Source: JBFWWP01 sp050246115 | Lineage (GTDB): Bacteria; Planctomycetota; UBA8108; UBA1146; JAJFFE01 | Assembly: GCA_050246115.1 (NCBI GenBank) | Contig: JBFWWP010000025.1 | Location: 25,059-89,058 of the forward strand | Length of the DNA stretch: 64,000 nucleotides | Reading direction: 5' to 3' | Shown here: in pieces, positions 17,368 through 25,382 of the stretch | Position numbering within the stretch: the stretch's first letter is position 1 | Layout of the letters: each line of letters opens with the position of its first letter | Translations under genes and position numbers: made by a program | Notes under the pieces: model-generated | What the model was told of the DNA's origin: nothing | Database searches by the model: none | What the model saw: the letters and a program-made list of their open reading frames with translations, nothing else

Positions 17368-18294
17368 ATGACACTCGCCGGGAATCAGGCTCCGCGCGCC
17401 GCGGAGATCGAGGCCAAGACGCGCCAAGCGACCGAACCCGAGGCCTCGCGCCTGGATCGGATTCGGGACATTCTCTTCGGGGATCGGTCCCGGGTTCTCG
17501 AGGAGCGATTCGATACCTTGCGCAGCCAGATGGTACTGCACCTGGCCAAGCTGGAGCGCACCATCGAAGAGCGCACCGCGCAGCTCGACCAAAACGGGGT
17601 CGTGCGAGTTCGCGGAGTCGAGGAGCGACTGCAGAGCGAAACCGAGGCGCGCACCGCGGCGCTCGCCGCGCACACGCAAGTCTCCCAACACCTCCAGCAG
17701 GAGTTCCGCCAACAGGCTGAGCGCATCGACCGCATGGAGCGTGCCGGCGTGGCCGCCGCAGCCGCAGCCCAAGCGCAGTTGGCCCAGTCGGCGGCGCAAG
17801 GGGAAGCCCGTGTGGCGGCCGAGGCCGAGGAACGAAAGCGCGCGCAGGCGGACCTCGCTCGGGTCCTCGAGCAGAGTGCGAGCGATCAGCGGCTGGCACT
17901 CGAGCGCCTGGCCGCCGAAGGCTACGCCGCGGACGAGGCGATTCGTGCCGAAGCCGCGCACGTGGAGCGCGCGCTCGCGGAAGTGACCGGTGGCCTGGCC
18001 AAGTGGGGCCAACGCCTCGAGGGGCTCGAACAGACTTTGGCGGCAGCCGAAGCCCAGTGGGAGGCTCGCGTGGTCTCGCTCGAGGACGCGCTCGCCGAAC
18101 GGATGCAGGAAGTCGAGCAACGGCTGGCCGCGAGCATCGACCGGCTCGGGCACACGCTCGAAGCGCGTCTGTCGTCGGTGGCCGCGGCCAAAGCGGATCG
18201 CGCGGCCGTCGCCACTGCCCTACGCGGACTCGCGGAGGTGTTCGATGCGAGCGCTAACGACGTGCCCGCTCCGAAATCCCGCAACCCGCGATGA
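17368..18294 (+). CDS. Coiled-coil protein of the GTPase module
   Basis: 308 residues from ATG 17368. From about residue 25 to 295 it is almost entirely heptad-patterned Ala/Glu/Arg/Leu sequence ('LERTIEERTAQLDQNG', 'EEERKRAQADLARVLEQSAS'-like stretches), so a long dimeric or trimeric coiled coil. A short segment at about 25-55 ('RLDRIRDILFGDRSRVLEER') is conserved-looking and resembles the start of proteins placed beside Rab-like GTPases in cyanobacteria. No membrane segment. Its stop overlaps the start of the next gene by four bases, and that gene likewise overlaps the GTPase gene, so all three are probably translated together and work together. Confidence 0.75.
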   Translation: MTLAGNQAPRAAEIEAKTRQATEPEASRLDRIRDILFGDRSRVLEERFDTLRSQMVLHLAKLERTIEERTAQLDQNGVVRVRGVEERLQSETEARTAALAAHTQVSQHLQQEFRQQAERIDRMERAGVAAAAAAQAQLAQSAAQGEARVAAEAEERKRAQADLARVLEQSASDQRLALERLAAEGYAADEAIRAEAAHVERALAEVTGGLAKWGQRLEGLEQTLAAAEAQWEARVVSLEDALAERMQEVEQRLAASIDRLGHTLEARLSSVAAAKADRAAVATALRGLAEVFDASANDVPAPKSRNPR

Positions 18295-20090
18295 TCGAGC
18301 CGCGCGTACCCCCGGAACGTCCGACCAACGGCCGCGGTCCCCACTCGCCGGCGGCCGACGACGAAGACCTCGCCCTGGGAGAGCTGCGAGCGCTGTTGCT
18401 CGCGCCCGAACAGGAGCGGATCGAGCAACTCCGGCAACGGCTCGACGACCCCGACCAGCGCGCTCGCGAACTGGCCGCGACCCTGCCGGATGCCGTCGAG
18501 CTCAGCATCCGCGACGATCACCGACTCTCGCAGGCGCTCGCGCCAACCGTCGAAGACACGCTTCACATCTCGGTGAAGAAGGATCCCCAAGGGCTGGTCG
18601 ACGCGCTATCTCCGGTCATGATGCCAGCCATTCGGAAGTCCATCGCGGACACCATCAAGTCGATGGTACAAGCCCTCAACGAAACCCTCGAACGCAGCCT
18701 GTCCGCGCAAGGGCTGCGCTGGCGCCTCGAAGCGCTGCGCACCGGGCGCCCGTTCGCCGAGGTCGTCATGCTCCGGAGCCTTCGGTTCCGCGTCGAGCAA
18801 GTGTATCTGATGCATCGACGCACCGGCCTCCTCCTGCATCACGAGGCAATACCAGGGCTCGACGTCGAAAGCCCGGATCTCGTCTCGGGTATGCTGACCG
18901 CCATTCAGGACTTCGTGCGCGACTCGTTCGGAGCCCGCGACAGCGAGACCCTGGACGCGCTCGAAGTCGGTGACCACACCGTGTGGATCGAGGCGGGACC
19001 GCACGCGCTTCTCGCGGCCGTGATCCGCGGCAGCGCGCCGCGCACGTTGCGCGACGAATTGCAGGCGACGCTCGCGGCCGTGCACCGAGAGTGGGGCGAG
19101 GCCCTCGCCGAGTTCCGCGGCGACGACGCCCCGTTCGCGGCCACTGGCGCGAGGCTTCGCGACTGCCTGCTCGAGGCTCGTGCCGAGTCGACCGCGGCGA
19201 AGCGTCGCCGGCTCTCGCCGGCGCTCGTCATCGCCGTAGCCGTCGTATCGATCCTTGTCGTTTCCTGGAGCTACGCGACCTGGCGCCAAGCACAGCGGAT
19301 CTCCGCCCTACGGGAACGACTCGACGCGACCCCGGGAGTGGTGGTGCTCGACCTCTCGCAAAAGGATGGCAAGTACTGGATCCGCGGGCTGCGAGACCCG
19401 TACGCGAGCCGCGCCGAGGACGCACTCATCGCGCTGGGGCTGCAACCCGCAGACTTCAGCATCGATCTGCGCGCGTATGCCTCGCTCGACCCGGGCCTCA
19501 CGCTCGCGCGTGCCCGCGCGGTGCTCGCTCCTCCGGCATCGGTCGAACTCACGCTCGTGGGCGGGCGCCTGCAGGCCCACGGAGCCGCGCCACACGCGTG
19601 GATCGAGCGCGCGCGCGTGCAAGCAACGGCACTGCCCTACGTCGACTCCCTGGAGGTATCCGATCTCGCCGACCTGGACTTGCAAGCCCTCGAGGCCCGT
19701 GCGCGCGCGGTCGAAGCGACGATCATCGACGACCTGCCGGCGCTCGTACCCACCCTTGCCGACAGCGGAACTGCCGGACAGGCGCCCCCTTTGCAGATCC
19801 GGGATCTCGTCGTCCGGCTGATCGCACTCGCCGAGGAAGCGTACGCGTTGGATCAACGGACCGAAGTACGCCTCACCGTCACCGAAGGCACTCCGCACGC
19901 GCTGCAAACACAGCGTTGGACGCATGAGATCCAGCGCTTGTGCCGGCTCGAGGAACGTGGGTCGAGCGGACTCGAGGTGCGGGCCTCGGTGCGCGCGCTC
20001 GCGGCGGACTCCGATGCCCCCGTTACCCGGAGACTCATCGTCGCAATCCAGTTTCACGCGCAGCGCAACCCGCGAGTCGACGAGCCATGA
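18291..20090 (+). CDS. Membrane protein of the OmpA-family type found beside Rab-like GTPases
   Basis: 599 residues. Residues about 80-290 form a cytoplasmic-looking region ('LSPVMMPAIRKSIADTIKSM', 'LRWRLEALRTGRPFAEVVML', 'VEQVYLMHRRTGLLLHHEAI', 'LVSGMLTAIQDFVRDSFGA') that I recognise from cyanobacterial OmpA-family proteins encoded beside small GTPases. One membrane helix follows at about 308-326 ('LSPALVIAVAVVSILVVSWS'). The outside part has BON-like alpha/beta stretches ('GVVVLDLSQKDGKYWIRGLR', 'PPASVELTLVGGRLQAHG') and a C-terminal domain that may be a diverged OmpA-like peptidoglycan-binding fold; its motifs are not clear. It would link a cytoplasmic GTPase to the envelope. Overlaps both neighbours by four bases. 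Confidence 0.7.
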   Translation: MIEPRVPPERPTNGRGPHSPAADDEDLALGELRALLLAPEQERIEQLRQRLDDPDQRARELAATLPDAVELSIRDDHRLSQALAPTVEDTLHISVKKDPQGLVDALSPVMMPAIRKSIADTIKSMVQALNETLERSLSAQGLRWRLEALRTGRPFAEVVMLRSLRFRVEQVYLMHRRTGLLLHHEAIPGLDVESPDLVSGMLTAIQDFVRDSFGARDSETLDALEVGDHTVWIEAGPHALLAAVIRGSAPRTLRDELQATLAAVHREWGEALAEFRGDDAPFAATGARLRDCLLEARAESTAAKRRRLSPALVIAVAVVSILVVSWSYATWRQAQRISALRERLDATPGVVVLDLSQKDGKYWIRGLRDPYASRAEDALIALGLQPADFSIDLRAYASLDPGLTLARARAVLAPPASVELTLVGGRLQAHGAAPHAWIERARVQATALPYVDSLEVSDLADLDLQALEARARAVEATIIDDLPALVPTLADSGTAGQAPPLQIRDLVVRLIALAEEAYALDQRTEVRLTVTEGTPHALQTQRWTHEIQRLCRLEERGSSGLEVRASVRALAADSDAPVTRRLIVAIQFHAQRNPRVDEP

Positions 20091-20593
20091 TCCAACGCAA
20101 GGTGTGCCTGATGGGCGCGTACGCGGTGGGCAAGACCAGCCTGGTGAGTCGATTCGTTCACTCGCTCTTCGCCGACAAGTATCAGACCACGATCGGTGTC
20201 AAGATCGACCGCAAGACCCTGCGGCTCGAGGCCACAGAGGTTTCGCTGGTCGTTTGGGATCTCGCCGGCGAGGATCGTTTCCACCGAGTCGAAGCGTCGT
20301 ACACGCGCGGCGCCAGCGGACTGCTGCTGGTCGCCGACGGCTGTCGGGCAGAGACCGTCGACCGGGCCCTCGAGTTGGACGACCGGGCGCGCGGCGTGGT
20401 CGGAGAAGTGCCTCGGATCCTGGCGTTGAACAAGGCCGACCTCGCCGCGGAGTGGGAGGTCGGCGAAGAGCAGCTGCAGGTCGTGGCCGCTCGCGAGTTG
20501 CCGATCGTGCGGACGAGCGCGAAGGTCGGCGACGGCGTCGAACTCGCGTTTCGCGAACTCGCTCGCCGGATGCTCGAGTTCGATCCTGCCTGA
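20087..20593 (+). CDS. Rab/Ras-like small GTPase
   Basis: 168 residues, a single G domain. P-loop 'GAYAVGKTS' near residue 10-18, switch I with 'YQTTIGVKIDRK', G3 'WDLAGED', G4 'NKAD' and G5 'TSAK' are all present and canonical, so GTP binding is expected. There is no C-terminal lipidation or membrane segment. Start overlaps the stop of the preceding membrane-protein gene (ATGA). Bacterial Rab-like GTPases of this type are little studied; the coupled membrane and coiled-coil partners suggest a membrane-associated switch. Confidence 0.9.
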   Translation: MIQRKVCLMGAYAVGKTSLVSRFVHSLFADKYQTTIGVKIDRKTLRLEATEVSLVVWDLAGEDRFHRVEASYTRGASGLLLVADGCRAETVDRALELDDRARGVVGEVPRILALNKADLAAEWEVGEEQLQVVAARELPIVRTSAKVGDGVELAFRELARRMLEFDPA

Positions 20594-20651
20594 CCGAGCG
20601 AAGGGTGATCGCTCGCGACCCGGCGACGGGAACGCCTGGCGTGGAGGTGTC

Positions 20652-21884
20652 ATGAACGAACGTGAATCGCTCGTGCCCATCGTCGAAGCGCTCCACCTCT
20701 GTGTGTGGGAACGCTGCGGGCCCGGGCAGTTCAGGGCGCTCGGCCGCAAGCCGGCAGCCCTCGTGGCCGCTTTCCCGGAGCTGAGCGCAACCGTCGTCGA
20801 CCTAGGTACACTGTCCCCCGTCCTCGCGCACTTCCTCGACGAGGCCGAAGCTCATTGGCGCTCCGGCGCACCCCACGCCATCTCGTCGGGCCCCTGGTCC
20901 GACGCAACCGCCAACGGTCCACCGTTACCGCTCGAAACGATCGCCATCAACTGCGCCGGGGTCGCCTACCTGGTCATCCAAATCTTGGGTACGCCCCATG
21001 CCGAGCTCACGCGCATCCTCCAGTCCGCGCGGGAAGGGAGCCTCGCCTACGAGCACCTCGAGAAGACCGAACGCGCTCTGCGCGCGAGCGAAGCGCGTTT
21101 TCGCGAGCTCTCGAACGAACTCGAGCGCCGTGTGCGCGAGCGCACCGCCGAACTCCGCAGCGAGATCGAGCAGCACCTCCACACTCAGGAGCAACTCCTC
21201 CGCCACCAAGAGGACCTGCGGACGTTGACCGACGAACTGCTGCTGGCCGAGGAGCGCGAGCGCCGCCGTCTCGCCGCGGGCCTCCACGACGAGGTCGGAC
21301 AAACCCTCGCCGTGGCGAAGATCCGGCTCGGTGCGCTGATGGAAGCGATCGCCGACGCGGACCGACGCGGCGAGGTCGAGGCGATTCGTAGCCTCCTGGA
21401 CGATTCGATCCAGCACACGCGCAGCCTGACCTTCGAGTTGGTGTCACCGCTTCTCCACGAGGCCGGGCTCGTTTCGGCACTGGCGAGCCTGGCGGAACAG
21501 ATCGAGCGACAGCATGCGATCCGTGTCCGGTTCGAAGACGACGGCGCCGACAAGCCGCTGCCCAACAACACGTCGGTTCTGGTCTATCGGGCGGTGCGAG
21601 AACTTCTGCACAACGTCGTGAAACATGCGCACGCCACCGCCATCGAGATGAAGTCGGCTCGCGTCGGCGCACTCCTGGCGCTGTCGCTTCGCGACAACGG
21701 TCAGGGTTTCGAAGTCCCTGTCGGTCACCGGCGAAGCGCGACCGGCGGCTTCGGGCTGTTCAACGTACGCGAGCGACTCGAGCACCTCGGAGGGCGTGTC
21801 GACATCGAGTCGACCCGCGGGGCCGGCACGACCGTAACGCTCCACGTACCGATCGTCGGTGGGAACCCCGTGACGGCTTCGTGA
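20652..21884 (+). CDS. Sensor histidine kinase, NarL/DesK class (HisKA_3)
   Basis: 410 residues. The phosphoacceptor is His212 in 'RRRLAAGLHDEVGQTLAVAK', the HisKA_3 dimerisation motif, and the ATPase domain at about 300-405 shows 'RELLHNVVKHAHAT' (N box), 'LRDNGQGF' and 'GGFGLFNVRERLEHLGG'. A coiled-coil with 'LERRVRERTAELRSEIEQHL' joins it to an N-terminal region of about 110 residues without membrane helices, so it appears soluble and sensing inside the cell. It starts 58 bp after the Rab-like GTPase gene and may be in the same transcript; its presumptive partner regulator is encoded 321 bp downstream. Confidence 0.9.
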   Translation: MNERESLVPIVEALHLCVWERCGPGQFRALGRKPAALVAAFPELSATVVDLGTLSPVLAHFLDEAEAHWRSGAPHAISSGPWSDATANGPPLPLETIAINCAGVAYLVIQILGTPHAELTRILQSAREGSLAYEHLEKTERALRASEARFRELSNELERRVRERTAELRSEIEQHLHTQEQLLRHQEDLRTLTDELLLAEERERRRLAAGLHDEVGQTLAVAKIRLGALMEAIADADRRGEVEAIRSLLDDSIQHTRSLTFELVSPLLHEAGLVSALASLAEQIERQHAIRVRFEDDGADKPLPNNTSVLVYRAVRELLHNVVKHAHATAIEMKSARVGALLALSLRDNGQGFEVPVGHRRSATGGFGLFNVRERLEHLGGRVDIESTRGAGTTVTLHVPIVGGNPVTAS

Positions 21885-22205
21885 AGACCTCGGGCACGTG
21901 CGCTTCGAGTCAGGACTCGGAGGCGCGTCCTCCCGCCAACCTAGCCACGTTGCCGAGTGCGTCGCAGGAGACCCTGGCGCGTGAGAACCCACCTCGAGTC
22001 GCGCCCGTGGATTCAAGCTGCCGACCCTGCTAGACTCGGACTCGAATCCAGCGCATTCGAGCGCATTCACGAACGCCGCCGACGAGCGCCTTGCGCGCTC
22101 ATTGGGGTGAAGCGATCGCGGCTTCGCCGCAGTCGCGAGGGGGCTTTGCGAAAACTCCCTTCAAGAAAGCACCGCCAAGCACATCCCAGAGAGCTCGGTG
22201 AGACC
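21885..22205. other. Kinase-regulator intergenic region
   Basis: 321 bp between the kinase and regulator genes. It carries one copy of the 30-nt intergenic motif (22118-22147). No gene or terminator with a T-run is visible; a separate promoter for the regulator is possible. Confidence 0.4.
22118..22147 (+). repeat. 30-nt intergenic motif, copy 1
   Basis: GCGGCTTCGCCG, five variable bases, then GCGAGGGGGCTTT. The same two blocks at the same spacing occur at 51429-51458 and, on the minus strand with two changes, at 62504-62533. All three copies are between genes. Confidence 0.65.
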
Positions 22206-22865
22206 ATGGCAGTACGAGTCCTACTCGCTGACGACCATCAGATCGTTCGCGACGGCCTCCGCAGTCTGCTCGTGAACAACCTGGGGATGAACGTCGTGGC
22301 CGAAGCTGCCGACGGCAGGACCGCGGTACTCCGCTCCCGGGAAGTCATGCCGGAACTGGTCATCATCGATGTCGGGCTCCCCGAGCTCAACGGCGCGGAC
22401 GCCACGGTGCAGATCTTGACCCACTGCCCCAACGCCCGCGTCATCGCGCTGTCGATGCATGCGGATTCCCAACACGTCGGCCGCATGCTCCAAGCCGGTG
22501 CGCGCGGTTATGTGCTCAAGGACTGCGCGTTCGAGGAGCTGGCCAAGGCGATCGAGGAAGTGCGTGCGCACCGTCTCTACCTCAGTCCTGGGGTAACCAG
22601 CGTCGTCGTTGACGACTACGTGCGCAAGCTCAACCGCACTGACGCCGAGAAGACCACGGCCGCGGGTCAGCTCACCGCGAAGGAGCGCGAGGTGCTCCAG
22701 CTGGTCGCCGAGGGCAAGTCCACCAAGGAAGTGGCCACGCGGTTGTCGGTGAGCGTCAAGACGATCGAGACCCACCGCCAGAACATCATGAACAAGCTCA
22801 ACGTCCGCAGCGTGGCCGAACTCACCAAGTTCGCCATTCGAGAGGGCTTGACTTCGCTCGAGTGA
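22206..22865 (+). CDS. NarL/FixJ-family response regulator
   Basis: 219 residues. Receiver domain at 1-120 with phospho-acceptor Asp55 in 'ELVIIDVGLPELNG', acidic pair in 'LLADDHQIVRDGL' and Lys in 'RGYVLKDC'. A LuxR-type helix-turn-helix follows at about 155-215 ('LTAKEREVLQLVAEGKSTKE', 'VATRLSVSVKTIETHRQNIM'). It is the natural partner of the HisKA_3 kinase upstream, activating or repressing transcription when phosphorylated. Targets are unknown. Start ATG 22206 after a GAGAGCTCGGTGAG leader. Confidence 0.93.
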   Translation: MAVRVLLADDHQIVRDGLRSLLVNNLGMNVVAEAADGRTAVLRSREVMPELVIIDVGLPELNGADATVQILTHCPNARVIALSMHADSQHVGRMLQAGARGYVLKDCAFEELAKAIEEVRAHRLYLSPGVTSVVVDDYVRKLNRTDAEKTTAAGQLTAKEREVLQLVAEGKSTKEVATRLSVSVKTIETHRQNIMNKLNVRSVAELTKFAIREGLTSLE

Positions 22866-23385
22866 TCGCCTACCTCAGCGGGCGACGATGGCGCCGCCCT
22901 TCCCAGACGTCACCCTTGCCGGGACTCGCCGCGAGGACTCACATCGGGGTATCCCCCCGTGGTGCTCTCGTACGGCCCGAGCGTGCCAAGAAATGGCCGG
23001 CCGGGTGTTGCGAGCCGAGGTTCTTCGTAGCCACAAATCGCATTGATCGTTGCGTGAACATGGGCTATCTGCGACCGGCGTCGCGGTCACTCGACGGAGC
23101 ACGACCCTGTACCGGACGACCCTGTACCGGACGACCCTGTACCAGGCGACCTGTACCAGGAGGCGACCTGGCCCGCGACAGAGCAAGCCGCGCGAGTTCG
23201 TTGCCGAGCTGCACGGCCCGGCATGATTCGAGTTCAAACAGTTCGCAGGTTCACAGAGTTCGCCATGTGGGTTGGGATGGTCCGAAGCGACTTGCGCAGC
23301 ACTGCGCGCTTGCGCTTCGGGCTCGCGATGGACGCGCCGCGCTCACGCGCAGTGCGCACACCACCGAAGAGAGGAACGAAGGAAA
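22866..23385. other. Intergenic region upstream of DUF481 gene with minisatellite
   Basis: 520 bp with no gene I can support. It holds a short tandem array at 23101-23160. A GAAGGA ribosome-binding site precedes the DUF481 start at 23386. Open frames here lack coding character or recognisable domains. Confidence 0.5.
23101..23160. repeat. 15-bp tandem repeat, about four copies
   Basis: The unit ACGACCCTGTACCGG is exact at 23101-23115 and 23116-23130; a third copy (23131-23145) and a shortened fourth (CGACCTGTACCAGG, 23147-23160) have drifted. No spacers are present, so it is a minisatellite and not a CRISPR. The inner CCTGTACCGG/CAGG resembles an inverted GTAC-centred site but no regulator can be named. 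Confidence 0.7.
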
Positions 23386-24447
23386 ATGGTCAGAGAAGTG
23401 GGGATCGGCCGCGTTGCGCTGCTGGTCGGATTCGCGTTGCTTCCGCAACTCGCGCTTGCGCAAGACGAGGTGACCCTCAAGGACGGTAGCGTCTTGCGGG
23501 GAACGATCAAGGGTATGGACGGCGGAGTCCTCAAGATCGAGAACGCGGCGGCGGGTACGGGCGCGCTGATGGTCAAGTTGTCCGAAGTCCAGTCGCTGCG
23601 CAGCGACGCCGACCACACGTTCCAACTCAAAGACGGCAGCCTGTTGATCGGCAAGCCGAGCATGACCGACGGCCAGAAGATACTCGTCCAAACCGCCGCG
23701 AGTGGTAGCGTCCCCTTCTCCCCAGGTGACGTCGTGGCCGTCAACCCCCCCGCCAAGAAGGCGATCACTCACACCGGCAATATCGGCGTGACCGCCCGGG
23801 TCACGGACGGGAACACGCGCACCAAGTCAGCCTCGGGGATCGCCGACTACGAAGCACGCACCGAGTCCTCGCGTCTGACCATCCACGGCGACGTGAACTA
23901 CGCCGAGACCGAGGGTGAAGTCAGCGCGCGCACGAACCAGGCGTCGATCAAGTACGACTACTTCATCAATCGTCGATGGTTCTGCTACGTCAACGCGGGC
24001 GCCTACGGGGATGAGTTCGCGAGCCTGAACCTCCGGACGACCTTGGGCGCGGGTACGGGTTACCAGTTCTTCGACCCCGGTCTCGACGGTGGCGTCATCG
24101 GCTTCTACGAGGAGATCGGCATTTCCTACTTCGACGAGGATCTCGAGCCGGTCGCCGGGCAACCCGATCCGGACGACAACTACGCCGCGGGACGCGTCGC
24201 TGGCAAGTTCGACTGGGCGGTCGTGAAGGACCGGCTGGCCTTCTTCCACCGACACGAGGTGTTCTTCGGGTTCGAAGATGAAGACGACGTGTACGTAGAC
24301 ACCCAACAAGGAATCCGCGCCACGCTGGTCGGCAACTTCTACGCCACCGCTCAAGTCAACTTCAAGTGGGACAACACCCCCGCCTCGGGCGCGCAGCGGA
24401 GCGACACCGAGTATCTGTTTGGACTCGGTTGGGGCTTCAACTACTAG
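23386..24447 (+). CDS. DUF481-type outer-membrane protein
   Basis: 353 residues with a signal peptide ('VALLVGFALLPQLALAQ', cleavage after AxA). The first domain, about 25-115, has 'DEVTLKDGSVLRGTIKGMDG' and 'FQLKDGSLLIGKPSMTDG', SH3-like strands of the kind seen before DUF481 barrels. The second, about 125-353, is made of alternating strands ending 'SDTEYLFGLGWGFNY' with a terminal aromatic residue, as in outer-membrane beta-barrels of the DUF481/YdiY family. Role unknown; possibly a salt- or metal-responsive porin-like protein by family. Confidence 0.8.
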   Translation: MVREVGIGRVALLVGFALLPQLALAQDEVTLKDGSVLRGTIKGMDGGVLKIENAAAGTGALMVKLSEVQSLRSDADHTFQLKDGSLLIGKPSMTDGQKILVQTAASGSVPFSPGDVVAVNPPAKKAITHTGNIGVTARVTDGNTRTKSASGIADYEARTESSRLTIHGDVNYAETEGEVSARTNQASIKYDYFINRRWFCYVNAGAYGDEFASLNLRTTLGAGTGYQFFDPGLDGGVIGFYEEIGISYFDEDLEPVAGQPDPDDNYAAGRVAGKFDWAVVKDRLAFFHRHEVFFGFEDEDDVYVDTQQGIRATLVGNFYATAQVNFKWDNTPASGAQRSDTEYLFGLGWGFNY

Positions 24448-24575
24448 CCGACGGCACGATCCACAGCTCGCGAAACACGACGGAGCGCAGGAGCGTCGAA
24501 CGCCTTGGGGCGATCGCGATCCTGCGCTCCGCTACGTTCCGATCCCACGTTCGGTTTCGTTCCGGCGGCCGCATC

Positions 24576-25286
24576 TCAGCCGCGCCATCGCGCCAAGTGC
24601 TTCGCCGGCACCCCGAGCAGATGACCGAACAGACAGACCTGGTTGAGAGCCGTCGTTCGCAGGACGCCTCGTTCGAGCCAGCGCCGCGCCGAGGTCACGA
24701 CGACCTCCGGCACCACCACCACTCGCCCATGACGCCGTAGCCGTCGGACGAGTTCGTAGTCTTCCATCACGGCAAGATCGGGATATCCCCCGACGGCCTC
24801 GAAGGCCGCGCGCCGAAAGAACAACGCCTGATCTCCGTACGGTAGATCGAGGTAGCGCGAGCGCCAGTCCACGAGACGTTCGATCCACCGAAACGGAGGA
24901 CGGTCGGAGGCAATGCGCAGAGTGAAGGCCCCCAGCGCGACTTGTTCATTGGCGAGGGTCTCGCCGACGGCCCGCGCAAAACCGGCGGGCACGATGGTGT
25001 CGGCGTGGACACACAGCAGGTACTCGCCGCGCGCCATCGCCGCGGCCGCGTTCATCTGTCGCGCGCGCCCGGCCTCCGCGAAGACGATCGTCGCGCCGTG
25101 GCGCTCCGCGACTTCGCACGTGCGATCGCGACTGCCGCCGTCGGCGACGATGATCTCGGCCAAGCCCGCCCCCGAGAGAGCGCGCAGACAATCCTCGAGA
25201 GACCGCTCTTCGTTGCGTGCCGGAATGATGGCCGAGATCCGCGCCCCGCAACCGTTGTTTGTACTGGCCTGCAACAACCCCTCCAC
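24576..25286 (-). CDS. Family 2 glycosyltransferase (TIGR04283-like)
   Basis: 236 residues from GTG 25286. GT-A motifs are clear: 'ISAIIPARNEERSLEDCLRA', 'EIIVADGGSRDRTCEVAERH', 'GEYLLCVHADTIVPAGFARA' (the DxD-type 'HAD' motif) and 'PYGDQALFFRRAAFEAVGGY', 'VMEDYELVRRLRRHG'. This matches the rSAM/selenodomain-associated transferase 2 family, whose acceptors are poorly known. No partner gene from that set is in view. It is divergent from the SNF2 gene, with starts about 100 bp apart. The exact start is uncertain. Confidence 0.85.
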   Translation of the reverse strand: MEGLLQASTNNGCGARISAIIPARNEERSLEDCLRALSGAGLAEIIVADGGSRDRTCEVAERHGATIVFAEAGRARQMNAAAAMARGEYLLCVHADTIVPAGFARAVGETLANEQVALGAFTLRIASDRPPFRWIERLVDWRSRYLDLPYGDQALFFRRAAFEAVGGYPDLAVMEDYELVRRLRRHGRVVVVPEVVVTSARRWLERGVLRTTALNQVCLFGHLLGVPAKHLARWRG

Positions 25287-25382
25287 GCGCGCTGCGTTGT
25301 TTCGCCGCCGGACCTGCAGGTATGCTCCCGCTTTCGCGGGGAGTCACCCGCGGCAAACCTCGAACCGCGCAAGGTCCCCAGC

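Noticed and set aside
23101..23160. CRISPR array
   Set aside because: Units are 15 bp and contiguous without spacers; no cas gene nearby.
24942..25382. N-terminal extension of the SNF2 gene by 147 codons
   Set aside because: It overlaps the well-supported glycosyltransferase gene in antisense and lacks protein-like character; ATG 25383 leads directly into a hydrophobic helix.
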